Shown here piece after piece: positions 1-9,613 of a stretch of DNA of 64,000 bases. The position numbers were made by a program, and so were the translations under genes. Every line of letters begins with the position of its first letter. Positions within the stretch are counted from its first letter, which is position 1. Source of the DNA: an uncultured Clostridia bacterium (lineage in GTDB: Bacteria; Bacillota; Clostridia; Oscillospirales; Oscillospiraceae). Below the pieces are notes generated by a model that worked only from the letters and a program-made list of their open reading frames with translations, was not told the origin of the DNA and made no database searches. The stretch lies in the NCBI GenBank assembly GCA_945864305.1, contig CAMBAJ010000003.1, positions 1-64,000 of the forward strand. Direction: 5' to 3'.

Positions 1-965
1 CGGTGGCCCTCCAGCAGCCAGGCCTTGACGATCTTCTTCTGGAACTTGTAGGTGATCTCCTCCAGGTACTGGTCCATATCGGGATGGGTGTCCAGATACT
101 TCTCGTGCCACTTTTCGATCATGGCGTTCCAGCGGGACTCCCGGACGTTCTTGTCATCGGTGTCCATGGCGGCCTTGGCCTCGTCCATGAAGTTGGCGAC
201 GATATCGTCGAACAGTTCCTGGTCGAAGGCGGCGTGGGGATAGTCAAACTTGGGCTTGCCGATCTCGGCGACCATCTGGTTGATGAGGGCGATCTGCTTC
301 TGGTTCTCCTCATGGGCCTGCCGGATGGCCTCGAACATGACGTCGTTGGGCACCTCGTTGGCGCCGGCCTCGATCATGACGACCTTCTTGCCGGTGGAGA
401 CCACGGTGACGTCCAGGTCGGAGACCTTCCGCTGCTCGCTGGTGGGGTTGAACACCAGCTTGCCGTCAACCAATCCCACCTTCAGGGCGCCGACAGGGCC
501 GTTCCAGGGAATGTCGGAGATCGCCAGGGCGGCGGAGGTGCCGATGAGGGCGGCGATCTCGGGAGAGCAGTCGTGGTCCACGCTCATGACGGTGGCCATG
601 ATGGACACGTCATTGCGGAAGTCGTAGGGGAACAGGGGACGAATGGGGCGGTCGATGACGCGGGCGGTCAGGATGCCCTTCTCGCCGGGGCGGCCCTCAC
701 GGCGGTTGAAGCTGCCGGGGATGCGGCCCACGGAGTACATCTTCTCCTCAAAGTCCACGCTCAGGGGGAAGAAGTCGATGCCGTCACGGGGACGGGGAGC
801 GGCGGTGACGCAGCACAGCACGCGGGTGTCGCCGTAGCCCACCATGACGGCGGCGTTGGCCAGCTCGGCCAGCTTGCCGACCTCCAGGGTCAGGGGACGG
901 CCCGCCAGCTCCATCTCATACTTGTGATAGTTGGGGAACTGTCTGTGAGTGATGATGGTTGACAT
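1..965 (-). CDS. pnp: Polyribonucleotide nucleotidyltransferase (PNPase), N-terminal part, truncated by window edge
   Basis: Reverse-strand reading from ATG at 965 gives MSTIITHRQFPNYHKYEMELAGRPLTLEVGKLAELANAAVMVGYGDTRVL...RPIRPLFP, typical PNPase; next to rpsO as usual. Confidence 0.96.
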   Translation of the reverse strand, partial: MSTIITHRQFPNYHKYEMELAGRPLTLEVGKLAELANAAVMVGYGDTRVLCCVTAAPRPRDGIDFFPLSVDFEEKMYSVGRIPGSFNRREGRPGEKGILTARVIDRPIRPLFPYDFRNDVSIMATVMSVDHDCSPEIAALIGTSAALAISDIPWNGPVGALKVGLVDGKLVFNPTSEQRKVSDLDVTVVSTGKKVVMIEAGANEVPNDVMFEAIRQAHEENQKQIALINQMVAEIGKPKFDYPHAAFDQELFDDIVANFMDEAKAAMDTDDKNVRESRWNAMIEKWHEKYLDTHPDMDQYLEEITYKFQKKIVKAWLLEGH

Positions 966-998
966 GATTTTGCTCCTTTGCATTCAGATTTTTTCCAC

Positions 999-1171
999 AT
1001 GGAGCCAAACCATTTAGCACTTGAAAACGCGTCCTCACAAGCTCCATATGGCTCGCTTCCGGCTGAAGCCGCTTGGACAGCCGCTAAGGGGCTCTCGCAG
1101 GGTTTGCGCGGGGGCCCTGGTTTCGCTTTAAGAAGGCGCATTTTCAACTGCTAAAGGCTTTGACTGGCTCA
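999..1171. mobile_element. MITE-like/short inverted-repeat element in rpsO-pnp intergenic region
   Basis: Imperfect terminal inverted repeats: GGAGCCAAACCATTTAGCACTTGAAAACGCGTC (1001-1033) versus reverse complement of 1133-1171 (GAGCCAGTCAAAGCCTTTAGCAGTTGAAAATGCGCC). Confidence 0.45.
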
Positions 1172-1200
1172 CATGCGCGCGGGGATGATAGTGTGAAAGA

Positions 1201-1229
1201 AGGGTGGTGCGGGTATCCACACCACCCTC
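1201..1229 (-). terminator. Hairpin downstream of rpsO
   Basis: AGGGTGGTG...CACCACCCT stem just after the rpsO stop; weak T-tract. Confidence 0.55.
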
Positions 1230-1238
1230 ATTCGACAA

Positions 1239-1505
1239 TTACTTACGGATACCCAGCTTGGCGATCAGAGCACGATAGCGCTCGATGTCCTTCTTCTGCA
1301 GGTAGTCCAGCAGGCTGCGGCGCTTACCGACCATCTTCAGCAGGCCCCGGTTGGAGTGCTTGTCCTGGGGGTTGTTCTGCATGTGAACGGTCAGCTGGTT
1401 GATCCGCTCGGTCAGAATGGCGATCTGGACCTCGGGAGAGCCGGTGTCGTTCTCGTGGGTACGGTTGGCGTCGATAATAGCGGTTTTCTGTTCTTTGCGC
1501 AGCAT
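1239..1505 (-). CDS. rpsO: 30S ribosomal protein S15
   Basis: [73 protein letters not shown]. Confidence 0.97.
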   Translation of the reverse strand: MLRKEQKTAIIDANRTHENDTGSPEVQIAILTERINQLTVHMQNNPQDKHSNRGLLKMVGKRRSLLDYLQKKDIERYRALIAKLGIRK

Positions 1506-1698
1506 GGTAATTTCCACCTTTCAAATGATTCCCCTCGGGACTGCGCATCGGGACGGTGAAGTTCCGCGAAACGAAGTCCTGGGGCTGTTTCCACACATTC
1601 GCGTGCCTTAAAACTATAGCACAGCCTTTTTTAATTGTAAAGAGAAAAATCCTGGTTTTTCCTCTGAAAATACAGAATTGTGGTCTGCAAACGGGGAC

Positions 1699-1754
1699 TT
1701 GACAGGGGCGTCATGGCATGATATTCTAACTGTACTAGAACGGTTAATACAGTT
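1699..1754 (+). promoter_or_regulatory. Promoter plus dyad operator upstream of GntR/ABC module
   Basis: TTGACA (1699-1704), 17-nt spacer, TATTCT (1722-1727), then AACTGTA-N13-TACAGTT (1728-1754). Confidence 0.6.
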
Positions 1755-1772
1755 GACACAGGAGGTGAAGCG

Positions 1773-2135
1773 ATGATCAGCCTGAATTATCGGGACTCCC
1801 GTCCCATCTACGAGCAGATCAAGGACGGCCTGCGGAAGCTGATCGTCACCGGAGCCATGGCGCCGGATGAAAAACTGCCCTCGGTGCGGGCGCTGGCGAC
1901 CCAGCTCTCCATCAACCCCAACACCATCCAGCGGGCCTACAACGAGCTGGAGGGGGAGGGGTACATCTACTCCGTCCCCGGCAAGGGCAGCTTCGCGTCC
2001 GGAAACATGGACGCCGACGCCGCCAGGCGGAAGGAGCTTCTGACCAGAGTGCGGGAGCTGGTGACGGAGCTGCGCTATCTGGGCGTCACGGACGAGGAGC
2101 TGCTGGCAATCCTGAAAGAGGAGGATAAGACATGA
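1773..2135 (+). CDS. GntR-family regulator (YtrA-like)
   Basis: RPIYEQIKDGLRKLIVTGAMAPDEKLPSVRALATQLSINPNTIQRAYNELEGEGYIYSVPGKGSF. Confidence 0.93.
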   Translation: MISLNYRDSRPIYEQIKDGLRKLIVTGAMAPDEKLPSVRALATQLSINPNTIQRAYNELEGEGYIYSVPGKGSFASGNMDADAARRKELLTRVRELVTELRYLGVTDEELLAILKEEDKT

Positions 2136-3028
2136 TCGAAGTGAGAGACGCCGTCAAGAAGTTCGACGGCTTCGCCGCTCTGGACGGGACCACGCTGACG
2201 GTCCCGGCGGGCAGCGTATACGGCCTGGTGGGCCCCAACGGCGCGGGCAAGTCCACCCTGATCCGCCACCTGACGGGCATCTACCGGCAGGATTCCGGCG
2301 AGGTGACCATCGGCGGGGAGCAGGTCTGGGAGAACGCGGCCCTGAAGGCCCGCATCGCCGCCATTCCCGACGACTGGTATTTTTTCATGCAGTCCACTGT
2401 ACGGGATATGATGCGCTTTTACAAAGGATTTTATCCCTCCTTTTCCATGGAGCGGTATGAAAAACTGAAGGAAGTTTTCAACATCGACGAGAAGCGGGCC
2501 ATCCGCCGCCTGTCCAAGGGCATGCAGAAGCAGGTGGCCTTCTGGCTGGCCCTTTCCTGCATGCCGGACTATCTCGTTCTCGACGAGCCGGTGGACGGCC
2601 TGGACCCGGTGATGCGGCGGCAGGTGTGGTCGTTGGTCATGGGCGATGTGGCCCAGCGGGGCACCACGGTGCTGGTCAGCTCCCACAACCTGCGGGAGCT
2701 GGAGGACGTCTGCGACCACGTGGGCATCATGGACCACGGCAGGGTGCTGCTGGAGCGGTCTCTGGCCCAGCTCCAGGACAACATGGTGAAGCTCCAGGTA
2801 GTGTTCCGGGACGGCGTGAACGAGGTGCCCCCCGAGCTGCCGGTGCTCCACGCGTCCCGGGTGGGGCGCATCCATACCTTAATTATGCGCATGAACGCCG
2901 AGGAGGCCACCGACAGGCTGGCCGCCTATGACCCTCTGCTGGTGGACGCGGTGCCCCTGACGCTGGAGGAGATCTTTATCTATGAATTGGGAGGTGCGGA
3001 CTATGCAGTCAAAGACATCGTTCTTTAA
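2132..3028 (+). CDS. ABC transporter ATP-binding protein
   Basis: Walker A GPNGAGKST; LSKGMQKQ signature; Walker B YLVLDEPVDGLD. Confidence 0.95.
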   Translation: MIEVRDAVKKFDGFAALDGTTLTVPAGSVYGLVGPNGAGKSTLIRHLTGIYRQDSGEVTIGGEQVWENAALKARIAAIPDDWYFFMQSTVRDMMRFYKGFYPSFSMERYEKLKEVFNIDEKRAIRRLSKGMQKQVAFWLALSCMPDYLVLDEPVDGLDPVMRRQVWSLVMGDVAQRGTTVLVSSHNLRELEDVCDHVGIMDHGRVLLERSLAQLQDNMVKLQVVFRDGVNEVPPELPVLHASRVGRIHTLIMRMNAEEATDRLAAYDPLLVDAVPLTLEEIFIYELGGADYAVKDIVL

Positions 3029-5018
3029 TCGGACCCTGTTCCGCAAGAACCTGACCCGGTTCTGGCCGCTGTGGGGCGGCGCGTCCTTCCTGGGCTGCCT
3101 GTTCCCCCTGGCGCTGCTGCTGCAGCTGATGCGGGGCTGGATGAACCTGATCAACCCGCTGGCGGTGACCGAGGCCTATTACTCCGTGCTGTGCTACGCG
3201 GTCCCGATCCTCTCTCTGCTGTACGCCATCCTCTGCGCCATGCTGGTGTGGAGCTACCTCTATAACAGCCGCAGCGTGGGGCTGATGCACACCCTGCCCA
3301 TCACCCGGAAGGGCGTGTTCATCACCAACTTCCTCTCCGGTATGGCGATGGTGCTGATTCCCTACGCCATTGTGGGGACGCTGTGCATCCTGATCTCCCT
3401 GGCCTACGGCGTCTTTGAGCCGGTGGGATTGCTGGTGACCATCCTGGGCGTGCTGGGGGAGAGCTTCTTCTACTTCGCCTCCGCCACCTTTGTGGCCTTC
3501 ATGGTGGGCAATACCTTCGCACTGCCCGCCGTGTACTTCCTGCTGCACTTCCTGGCCCCGCTGCTGGACTGGCTGATCAGCACCTTTGCCGGGAACTTCC
3601 TCTTCGGCCTGAACAGCTACTACTCCGGCGTGGTAGATTTCCTGTCCCCCACTGTCTACCTGATGGAGCGGGTCAACGTGAACTGCACCTATGAAAATAT
3701 TATCACCCAGACGAGCATCACCGGGGCATATTCTGAAACGAACCGGCTCACCGCTGTCGCCCTGCAAAACGCCTGGCTCATCGGCGTCTACGTCCTGGTG
3801 GGCGCGGCGCTCCTGGCCCTGGCCTGGGTCCTGTACGCCCGCCGCCGCAGCGAATCCGCCGGCGATGTGGTGGCCGTGGGCTGGATGAAGCCCGTGTTCC
3901 GCTTCGGCATCGCGGCTCTGGTGGCCCTGCTGGGGGGCCAGGCCCTGTACGCCCTGTTCTGGAGCAGCTTTCAGGACGGCGCTTACTACGACGCTCTGCC
4001 CATGGTGGTCTGTATGCTGGTGGCGGGCACCATCGGCTACTACACCGCCTCCATGCTCCTCGCCAAATCCCTCCGGGTGTTCCGGGGCAGCTGGAAGGGC
4101 CTTGTACTGGTGGCCGCGGGCTGTATCGCCCTGTGCTGCGTCCTGCGGTTTGACCTGCTGGGCATCTCCCGGCGGGTGCCGGAGATCGACCGGGTGGAGA
4201 AGGTGGAGTTCTACGCCGCCGACAATACGTATAGACTGTATCCCGGTGAGGACGACGCCCTGCTGGAGGAGGTGCGTACCCTCCACCAGGCCATCGTGGA
4301 GGACCAGGCGTACATCCGGAACTATGAGGACAACTGGCGGAGCACGGTGGTAAACGATGACATCGGCACCATGGCCTACACATACATCCGCCTGATCTAC
4401 ACCCTGAACAACGGCCTGAAGGTGGAGCGGTATTACGATCTGCCCCTGACCAAATACCGGATGGGGCAGGAGGGCACCTACGACCGCCTGCTGGACGAAC
4501 TGGTAAACAGCGAGGCCATGAAGGCCAAGCGCCTCCACGCCGGAGACAGCCGGTTTACCATCCAGGGCGGCGATCTGTATCTGGAGGCCAGCCTGGAGGC
4601 CAGCGGCGGCTACTTCGACCTGAGCAGCCGGGAGGCCGCTGACCTCCTGACCGCCGTGGCGCAGGACGCCGCCGCCGGCACCTGGGGCGACTTCGACTGG
4701 TTCGACCAAAACCAGAACGGCGCCTATGCCCTGAGCCTGGAGCTGTCCTTCACCTATCCCAATGACTACGGCGGGGACAGCTACGACTGGATCAACATCA
4801 CCGTCCGCCCCGGCATGGACAACACCGTGGCCTGCCTGAAGGAGCTGGGCCTCGTCACGGATAAGGACCTGGTGACCCGGGAGCAGATGGAGAAAATAAA
4901 CGGCTGGAATACCAGTGAAACCGAGACGTATGAGGAGAAAATGACCCAGGAGGCCTCCCTCGGCGTCATCGGCGGCGCCGACGGCCCCACAGCCATCGCT
5001 GTGACCGAAGTCGGGTGA
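3003..5018 (+). CDS. ABC-2 type permease with large extracellular/soluble domain
   Basis: Multiple hydrophobic helices; overlaps the ATPase gene; start taken at ATG 3003. Confidence 0.85.
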   Translation: MQSKTSFFNRTLFRKNLTRFWPLWGGASFLGCLFPLALLLQLMRGWMNLINPLAVTEAYYSVLCYAVPILSLLYAILCAMLVWSYLYNSRSVGLMHTLPITRKGVFITNFLSGMAMVLIPYAIVGTLCILISLAYGVFEPVGLLVTILGVLGESFFYFASATFVAFMVGNTFALPAVYFLLHFLAPLLDWLISTFAGNFLFGLNSYYSGVVDFLSPTVYLMERVNVNCTYENIITQTSITGAYSETNRLTAVALQNAWLIGVYVLVGAALLALAWVLYARRRSESAGDVVAVGWMKPVFRFGIAALVALLGGQALYALFWSSFQDGAYYDALPMVVCMLVAGTIGYYTASMLLAKSLRVFRGSWKGLVLVAAGCIALCCVLRFDLLGISRRVPEIDRVEKVEFYAADNTYRLYPGEDDALLEEVRTLHQAIVEDQAYIRNYEDNWRSTVVNDDIGTMAYTYIRLIYTLNNGLKVERYYDLPLTKYRMGQEGTYDRLLDELVNSEAMKAKRLHAGDSRFTIQGGDLYLEASLEASGGYFDLSSREAADLLTAVAQDAAAGTWGDFDWFDQNQNGAYALSLELSFTYPNDYGGDSYDWINITVRPGMDNTVACLKELGLVTDKDLVTREQMEKINGWNTSETETYEEKMTQEASLGVIGGADGPTAIAVTEVG

Positions 5019-5021
5019 GCC

Positions 5022-5693
5022 ATGTCCGCCCGCAGAAGAAGAAGGAGACGCCGGCGGCTGAATCCCCGGTTCGTGGCCCTGTGCCTGGTTCTGGTGCTTG
5101 CTCTGGGAGGCGGCACCGTCTGGCTGCGGCGGGCCAGCCGGGGCCTCCCCGGTGAGGAGATCGAGACGCCCGGCTACGTACAAAAGGACTACCTGACCGT
5201 CAACGAGTGGTCCCGGCCCGGCACGTCTCTGGAGAAGATCAACGGCGTGGTCATCCACTACGTGGGCAACCCCGGCACCACCGCCCAGGCCAACCGGAAC
5301 TACTTTGAGTCCCTGGCCTCCGGGGCGGAGGGGACCTACGCCAGCTCCCACTTCGTGGTGGGCCTGGAGGGCGAGGTCATCCAGTGCGTCCCGCTGACGG
5401 AGGTGGCCTACGCCTCCAACGAGCGCAACGGGGACACCGTGTCCATCGAGGTCTGCCATCCCGACGAGACGGGGGAGTTTTCCCCCGTCACCTACGCCCG
5501 GGTGGTGGAGCTGACGGCCTGGCTGTGCCGGGAGTTCAAACTGGACCCAGCCCGGGATGTCATCCGCCATTACGACGTGACGGGAAAGGTCTGCCCAAGG
5601 TACTATGTGGACAACCCGGCGGCCTGGGATGACTTCCGGACGGATGTGGCGGCCGAAATGGAGGCCCAGAGAGCCGCGGAGAAGAGCCGCTGA
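5022..5693 (+). CDS. N-acetylmuramoyl-L-alanine amidase (amidase_2/PGRP-type), membrane anchored
   Basis: NGVVIHYVGNPGTTAQANRNYFESL...SSHFVVGLEGEVIQCVPLTEVAYASNERNGDTVSIEVCHP. Confidence 0.9.
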   Translation: MSARRRRRRRRRLNPRFVALCLVLVLALGGGTVWLRRASRGLPGEEIETPGYVQKDYLTVNEWSRPGTSLEKINGVVIHYVGNPGTTAQANRNYFESLASGAEGTYASSHFVVGLEGEVIQCVPLTEVAYASNERNGDTVSIEVCHPDETGEFSPVTYARVVELTAWLCREFKLDPARDVIRHYDVTGKVCPRYYVDNPAAWDDFRTDVAAEMEAQRAAEKSR

Positions 5694-5785
5694 GGAAAAA
5701 TTCAAAAATTTTTCAAACACGTGAAACAAAACGCCCCGGAGAATCGTCTTATAGTCAGAAGCTGTGTAAAAGGAGACTTCCTCTG

Positions 5786-5956
5786 ATGGAGAAGAAGACA
5801 TCAACGGAAAATCTGTGGCGCGTCTGGGTGGACACCCGGCGGCGCATTGTATCCTTCCATGAAGAGGAAGGCTGTCAGCTGCTGGAATTCCGCAGCCGGG
5901 AGATGTTTTTGAGCTGCGTGGACCAGTACACCGGCATGCAGTACCGGTATCAGTGA
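5786..5956 (+). CDS. Small hypothetical protein (56 aa)
   Basis: MEKKTSTENLWRVWVDTRRRIVSFHEEEGCQLLEFRSREMFLSCVDQYTGMQYRYQ; AGGAG upstream; followed at once by a strong terminator; absent from ORF track by size. Confidence 0.7.
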   Translation: MEKKTSTENLWRVWVDTRRRIVSFHEEEGCQLLEFRSREMFLSCVDQYTGMQYRYQ

Positions 5957-5964
5957 AGGGCAGA

Positions 5965-5992
5965 GGGCCAGCCGGATGGCTGGCCCTTTTTG
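5965..5992 (+). terminator. Rho-independent terminator
   Basis: GGGCCAGCC-GGAT-GGCTGGCCC followed by TTTTT. Confidence 0.9.
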
Positions 5993-6089
5993 CACGCTTT
6001 TGACGCTGCGCCCCGAGTGGGGACAAATTCCCAATTTTCCCGTTGACAAACCGCGAAAACGTGATATTATAAATCAGTAATTGAACATT

Positions 6090-6362
6090 TTGGCGTAGAT
6101 AAGGACGAGTAACCCTCCGGTCCCCGCGAAGAGAGCCGCCGTTTGGTGCAAGGCGGACGGGTGTGGAGCGTGAAAATCACCTTGGAGCTTCCCTCCGAAA
6201 GACGACGCGAGTAAGAGAGGACGCATGATGCCCGTTACAGCATCGGCCCGTGACAGCGGGTGATGAGCGGTCGTGTCCGCAAGGCCACGGCAACCGAGAG
6301 TGGTACCGCAGAGTGTTTTTCCAAACGCTTTGTCTCTTGATGGAGACAAGGCGTTTTTATTT
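6090..6362 (+). promoter_or_regulatory. T-box leader (isoleucine-type) upstream of ileS operon
   Basis: T-box motif GAGAGTGGTACCGCAGAG (6296-6313), terminator AACGCTTTGTCTC/GAGACAAGGCGTTTTTA; candidate AUC specifier near 6176. Confidence 0.92.
6323..6360 (+). terminator. T-box terminator hairpin
   Basis: AACGCTTTGTCTC-ttgatg-GAGACAAGGCGTT-TTTA. Confidence 0.88.
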
Positions 6363-6380
6363 TTGCGAGGAGGTATGCTT

Positions 6381-6593
6381 ATGGAGTGCCCTGGCTGCGG
6401 TGCGCCTATGGAGCAAGGGTGGCTGATCTGCGGTATGCCGTGCATCTGGACGTCCCACCAGTCCGGAGGCATAGCACTTTTGAGCGGCGGTTTTTTGGAG
6501 GGCGCGGACGATGTCCGCCTGCCAAAGGATGAAACGGGCCGCCCGGTGGCATGGCGCTGCCGAAAATGCCGGAAACTGATTGTGAATTTTTGA
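6381..6593 (+). CDS. Small zinc-ribbon protein (DUF6487/PF20097-like)
   Basis: MECPGCGAPMEQGWLICGMPCIWTS...RPVAWRCRKCRKLIVNF; two CxxC motifs; RBS gaggaggt. Confidence 0.75.
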   Translation: MECPGCGAPMEQGWLICGMPCIWTSHQSGGIALLSGGFLEGADDVRLPKDETGRPVAWRCRKCRKLIVNF

Positions 6594-6634
6594 AAAGCAT
6601 GACACAGAAAACTGATTTTATAGGAGCGAGAGAT

Positions 6635-9448
6635 ATGGATTACAACAAGACCATCAATCTGCCGAAGACCGACTTTCCCATGCGGGCGGGCCTGCCCAAG
6701 CGGGAGCCGGAGATGCTGAAGCGCTGGAAAGAGCAGGATGTGTACAACGAACTGCTGAAGAAGAATGAGGGCAAGCCCCTGTTCAACCTGCATGACGGCC
6801 CTCCGTTCTCCAACGGCAGCCTCCACATGGGCCACGCCCTGAACAAGTCCATCAAGGATTTCATCACCCGGTCTTACGCCATGCGGGGCTACTACACCCC
6901 TTATATCCCCGGCTGGGATAACCACGGCATGCCTATTGAATCCGCCATCATCAAGCAGAACAAGCTCAACCACAAGGCCATGAGCATCCCTGATTTCCGC
7001 TCCGCCTGCCATGACTTCGCCAAGCACTATATGGATGTCCAGAGCGAGGGCTTCCAGCGGCTAGGTGTCATCGGCGACTGGGAGCACCCCTACGCCACCA
7101 TGAATCCCGGCTTTGAGGCCGAGGAGGTCAAGGTCTTCGGCGAGATGTACAAGAAGGGCTATATCTACAAGGGATTGAAGCCCGTGTACTGGTGCGCCCA
7201 CGACGAGACCGCTCTGGCCGAGGCCGAGATCGAGTACCAGGACGACCCCTGCACCACCGTCTACGTCAAGTTCCCCATGCACGACGACCTGGGCAAGCTG
7301 TCCGGCTACGACAAGAGCAAGCTGTTCTTCGTGATTTGGACCACCACCATCTGGACCCTGCCCGGCAACCTGGCCATCGCCCTGCATCCCGACGAGCCCT
7401 ACGCCCTGGTGAAGGTCCCCTCCGGCGATGTGTTCATCATGGCCGAGGCCCTGACCGACAAGGTCATGCACATCGGCGGCTACGACAGCTACGAGATCGT
7501 GGAGACCCATCCCGGTGCCTTCTTCGAGAACATGCTGGCAGACCATCCCTTCCTGCCCAAGACCTCCCGCCTGCTGCTGGCCGACTACGTCACCATGGAC
7601 TCCGGTACCGGCTGCGTCCACACTGCCCCCGGCTTCGGCGCTGACGACTACCAGACCTGCAAGCGCTACGGCATGGACATGGTGGTGCCCGTCAACGATC
7701 AGGGCCGCCACACCGAGTACGCCGGCAAGTACGCCGGCATGACCACCGACGAGTCCAACCCCGTCATCCTGAACGACATGAAGGAGAGCGGCATGCTCTT
7801 CGCCTCTGAGGACATCGTCCACAGCTACCCCCACTGCTGGCGCTGCAAGAGCCCCATCATCTTCCGTGCCACTCCCCAGTGGTTCTGCTCCGTGGAGTCC
7901 TTCAAGGACGAGGCCTGCGCCGCCGCCGATGACGTCCGCTGGGTCCCCGCCTGGGGCGTGGACCGCATGAAGTCCATGATCCGCGAGCGCACCGACTGGT
8001 GCATTTCCCGCCAGCGCAAGTGGGGCCTGCCCATCCCCGTTGTCTACTGCAAGGACTGCGGCAAGCCCATTGTTACCGACGAGACCATCGCCGCCATCTC
8101 CGCCCTGTTTGAAAAAGAGGGCTCCAACGCCTGGTTCTCCAAGGAAGCCGCTGAAATTCTGCCCGAGGGCTTCACCTGCCCCCACTGCGGCGGCAGCACC
8201 GGCTTCGAGAAGGAGACCGACACCCTGGACGGCTGGTTTGACTCCGGCTCCACCCACTTCGCCGCCATGAAGCGGGACCAGGGCTTCTGGCCCGCCACCA
8301 TGTATATGGAGGGCTTGGACCAGTACCGCGGCTGGTTCCAGTCCGCGCTGCTGACCGCCGTCGGCGCCTTCGGTCAGGGCGCTCCCTTCAAGGAGTGCGT
8401 CACTCACGGCTGGACTGTGGACGGCGAGGGCAAGGCCATGCACAAGTCTCTGGGCAACGGCATGGACCCCGCTGAGATCTTCGACAAGTACGGCGCCGAC
8501 ATGCTTCGCCTGTGGGCCGCTTCCGCCGACTACCACGCCGACATGCGCTGCTCCGATGCCATCTTCAAGCAGCTCTCCCAGAACTACCTGAAGTTCCGCA
8601 ACACCGCCCGGTACTGCCTGGGCAACCTGGACGGCTTCAACGCCGATGACCTGGTGCCCGCTGCCGAGATGGAGGAGCTGGACCGCTGGGCCGTCACCCG
8701 CCTGAACGACCTCATTGAAAAGTGCTTCGCCGCCTATGACGAGTACGAGTTCAACGCCGTCACCCACGCTGTCAACGACTTCTGCGTGGTGGACATGTCC
8801 AACTTCTATCTGGATATCATCAAGGACCGCCTGTACTGCGAGGAGAAGGACGGTGCCAAGCGCCGCAGCGCCCAGACCGCCCTGTTCCTGATCCTGGACA
8901 CCATGACCAAGATCATGGCGCCCATCCTGGCCTTCACCTGCGACGAGATCTGGCAGGCCATGCCCCACCGCGCCGGCGACGACGCCCGCAACGTGGTGTT
9001 CAACGAGATGAACAAGCCCTTCACGGACTACGCGCTGGACGAAACGGCCATGGAGAAGTGGGCTGTGGTGGAGAGCTTGCGGGACGACGTGAACGCCGTT
9101 CTGGAGACCGCCCGCGCCCAGAAGAAGATCGGCAAGGCGCTGGAGGCCCATGTGGCCCTCCACGCCGGTGACGATGCCGCCGCCTCCGCGCTGATGCAGG
9201 TCATGGGCCTGAACCTGGCGGAGCTGTTCATCGTCTCCGACTGCACCGTGTCCAACGCCGATCCCGCAGAGGGCTCCGTGGCGGGTCAGGGCACCGCGTT
9301 CCCCGGCCTGACCGTGGAGGTCAGCGAGGCCAAGGGCGAGAAGTGCGAGCGCTGCTGGATGCACTCCACCCAGGTGGGCCAGGATGCCAACCATCCCACC
9401 CTGTGCCCCCGCTGCGCCGCCGTCGTGGCAAAGCTGCCCCAGTTCTGA
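6635..9448 (+). CDS. ileS: Isoleucyl-tRNA synthetase
   Basis: HDGPPFSNGSLHMGHALNKSIKDF, GWDNHGMPIE, KMSKS-like AMHKSLGNGMDP, C-terminal zinc motif CERCWMHS...CPRCAAVV. Confidence 0.98.
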   Translation: MDYNKTINLPKTDFPMRAGLPKREPEMLKRWKEQDVYNELLKKNEGKPLFNLHDGPPFSNGSLHMGHALNKSIKDFITRSYAMRGYYTPYIPGWDNHGMPIESAIIKQNKLNHKAMSIPDFRSACHDFAKHYMDVQSEGFQRLGVIGDWEHPYATMNPGFEAEEVKVFGEMYKKGYIYKGLKPVYWCAHDETALAEAEIEYQDDPCTTVYVKFPMHDDLGKLSGYDKSKLFFVIWTTTIWTLPGNLAIALHPDEPYALVKVPSGDVFIMAEALTDKVMHIGGYDSYEIVETHPGAFFENMLADHPFLPKTSRLLLADYVTMDSGTGCVHTAPGFGADDYQTCKRYGMDMVVPVNDQGRHTEYAGKYAGMTTDESNPVILNDMKESGMLFASEDIVHSYPHCWRCKSPIIFRATPQWFCSVESFKDEACAAADDVRWVPAWGVDRMKSMIRERTDWCISRQRKWGLPIPVVYCKDCGKPIVTDETIAAISALFEKEGSNAWFSKEAAEILPEGFTCPHCGGSTGFEKETDTLDGWFDSGSTHFAAMKRDQGFWPATMYMEGLDQYRGWFQSALLTAVGAFGQGAPFKECVTHGWTVDGEGKAMHKSLGNGMDPAEIFDKYGADMLRLWAASADYHADMRCSDAIFKQLSQNYLKFRNTARYCLGNLDGFNADDLVPAAEMEELDRWAVTRLNDLIEKCFAAYDEYEFNAVTHAVNDFCVVDMSNFYLDIIKDRLYCEEKDGAKRRSAQTALFLILDTMTKIMAPILAFTCDEIWQAMPHRAGDDARNVVFNEMNKPFTDYALDETAMEKWAVVESLRDDVNAVLETARAQKKIGKALEAHVALHAGDDAAASALMQVMGLNLAELFIVSDCTVSNADPAEGSVAGQGTAFPGLTVEVSEAKGEKCERCWMHSTQVGQDANHPTLCPRCAAVVAKLPQF

Positions 9449-9457
9449 AGAATCAAT

Positions 9458-9492
9458 AAAAGCCCGGAAGCATCAGCTTCCGGGCTTTTTCC
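9458..9492 (+). terminator. Rho-independent terminator after ileS
   Basis: AAAAGCCCGGAAGC-atca-GCTTCCGGGCTTTTT. Confidence 0.93.
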
Positions 9493-9613
9493 TGTCGATC
9501 GGTGGGAGCACCGCCTGCAAAGCCGTGCGCCGCTTTGCGCTCTGCACAGTTGCATTTCCCCGGAAAACCGTGTAAACTAAGGCAGAATCTCGAACGCTGG
9601 AAGGAGCCTTCCT

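Noticed and set aside
3-962. 319-aa plus-strand ORF at window start
   Set aside because: Shadow of pnp, which reads convincingly on the minus strand.
3009-6026. 1005-aa minus-strand ORF
   Set aside because: Shadow of the ABC permease and amidase genes; no recognisable domain.
7061-9394. 777-aa minus-strand ORF opposite ileS
   Set aside because: Codon-bias artefact opposite a highly conserved gene.
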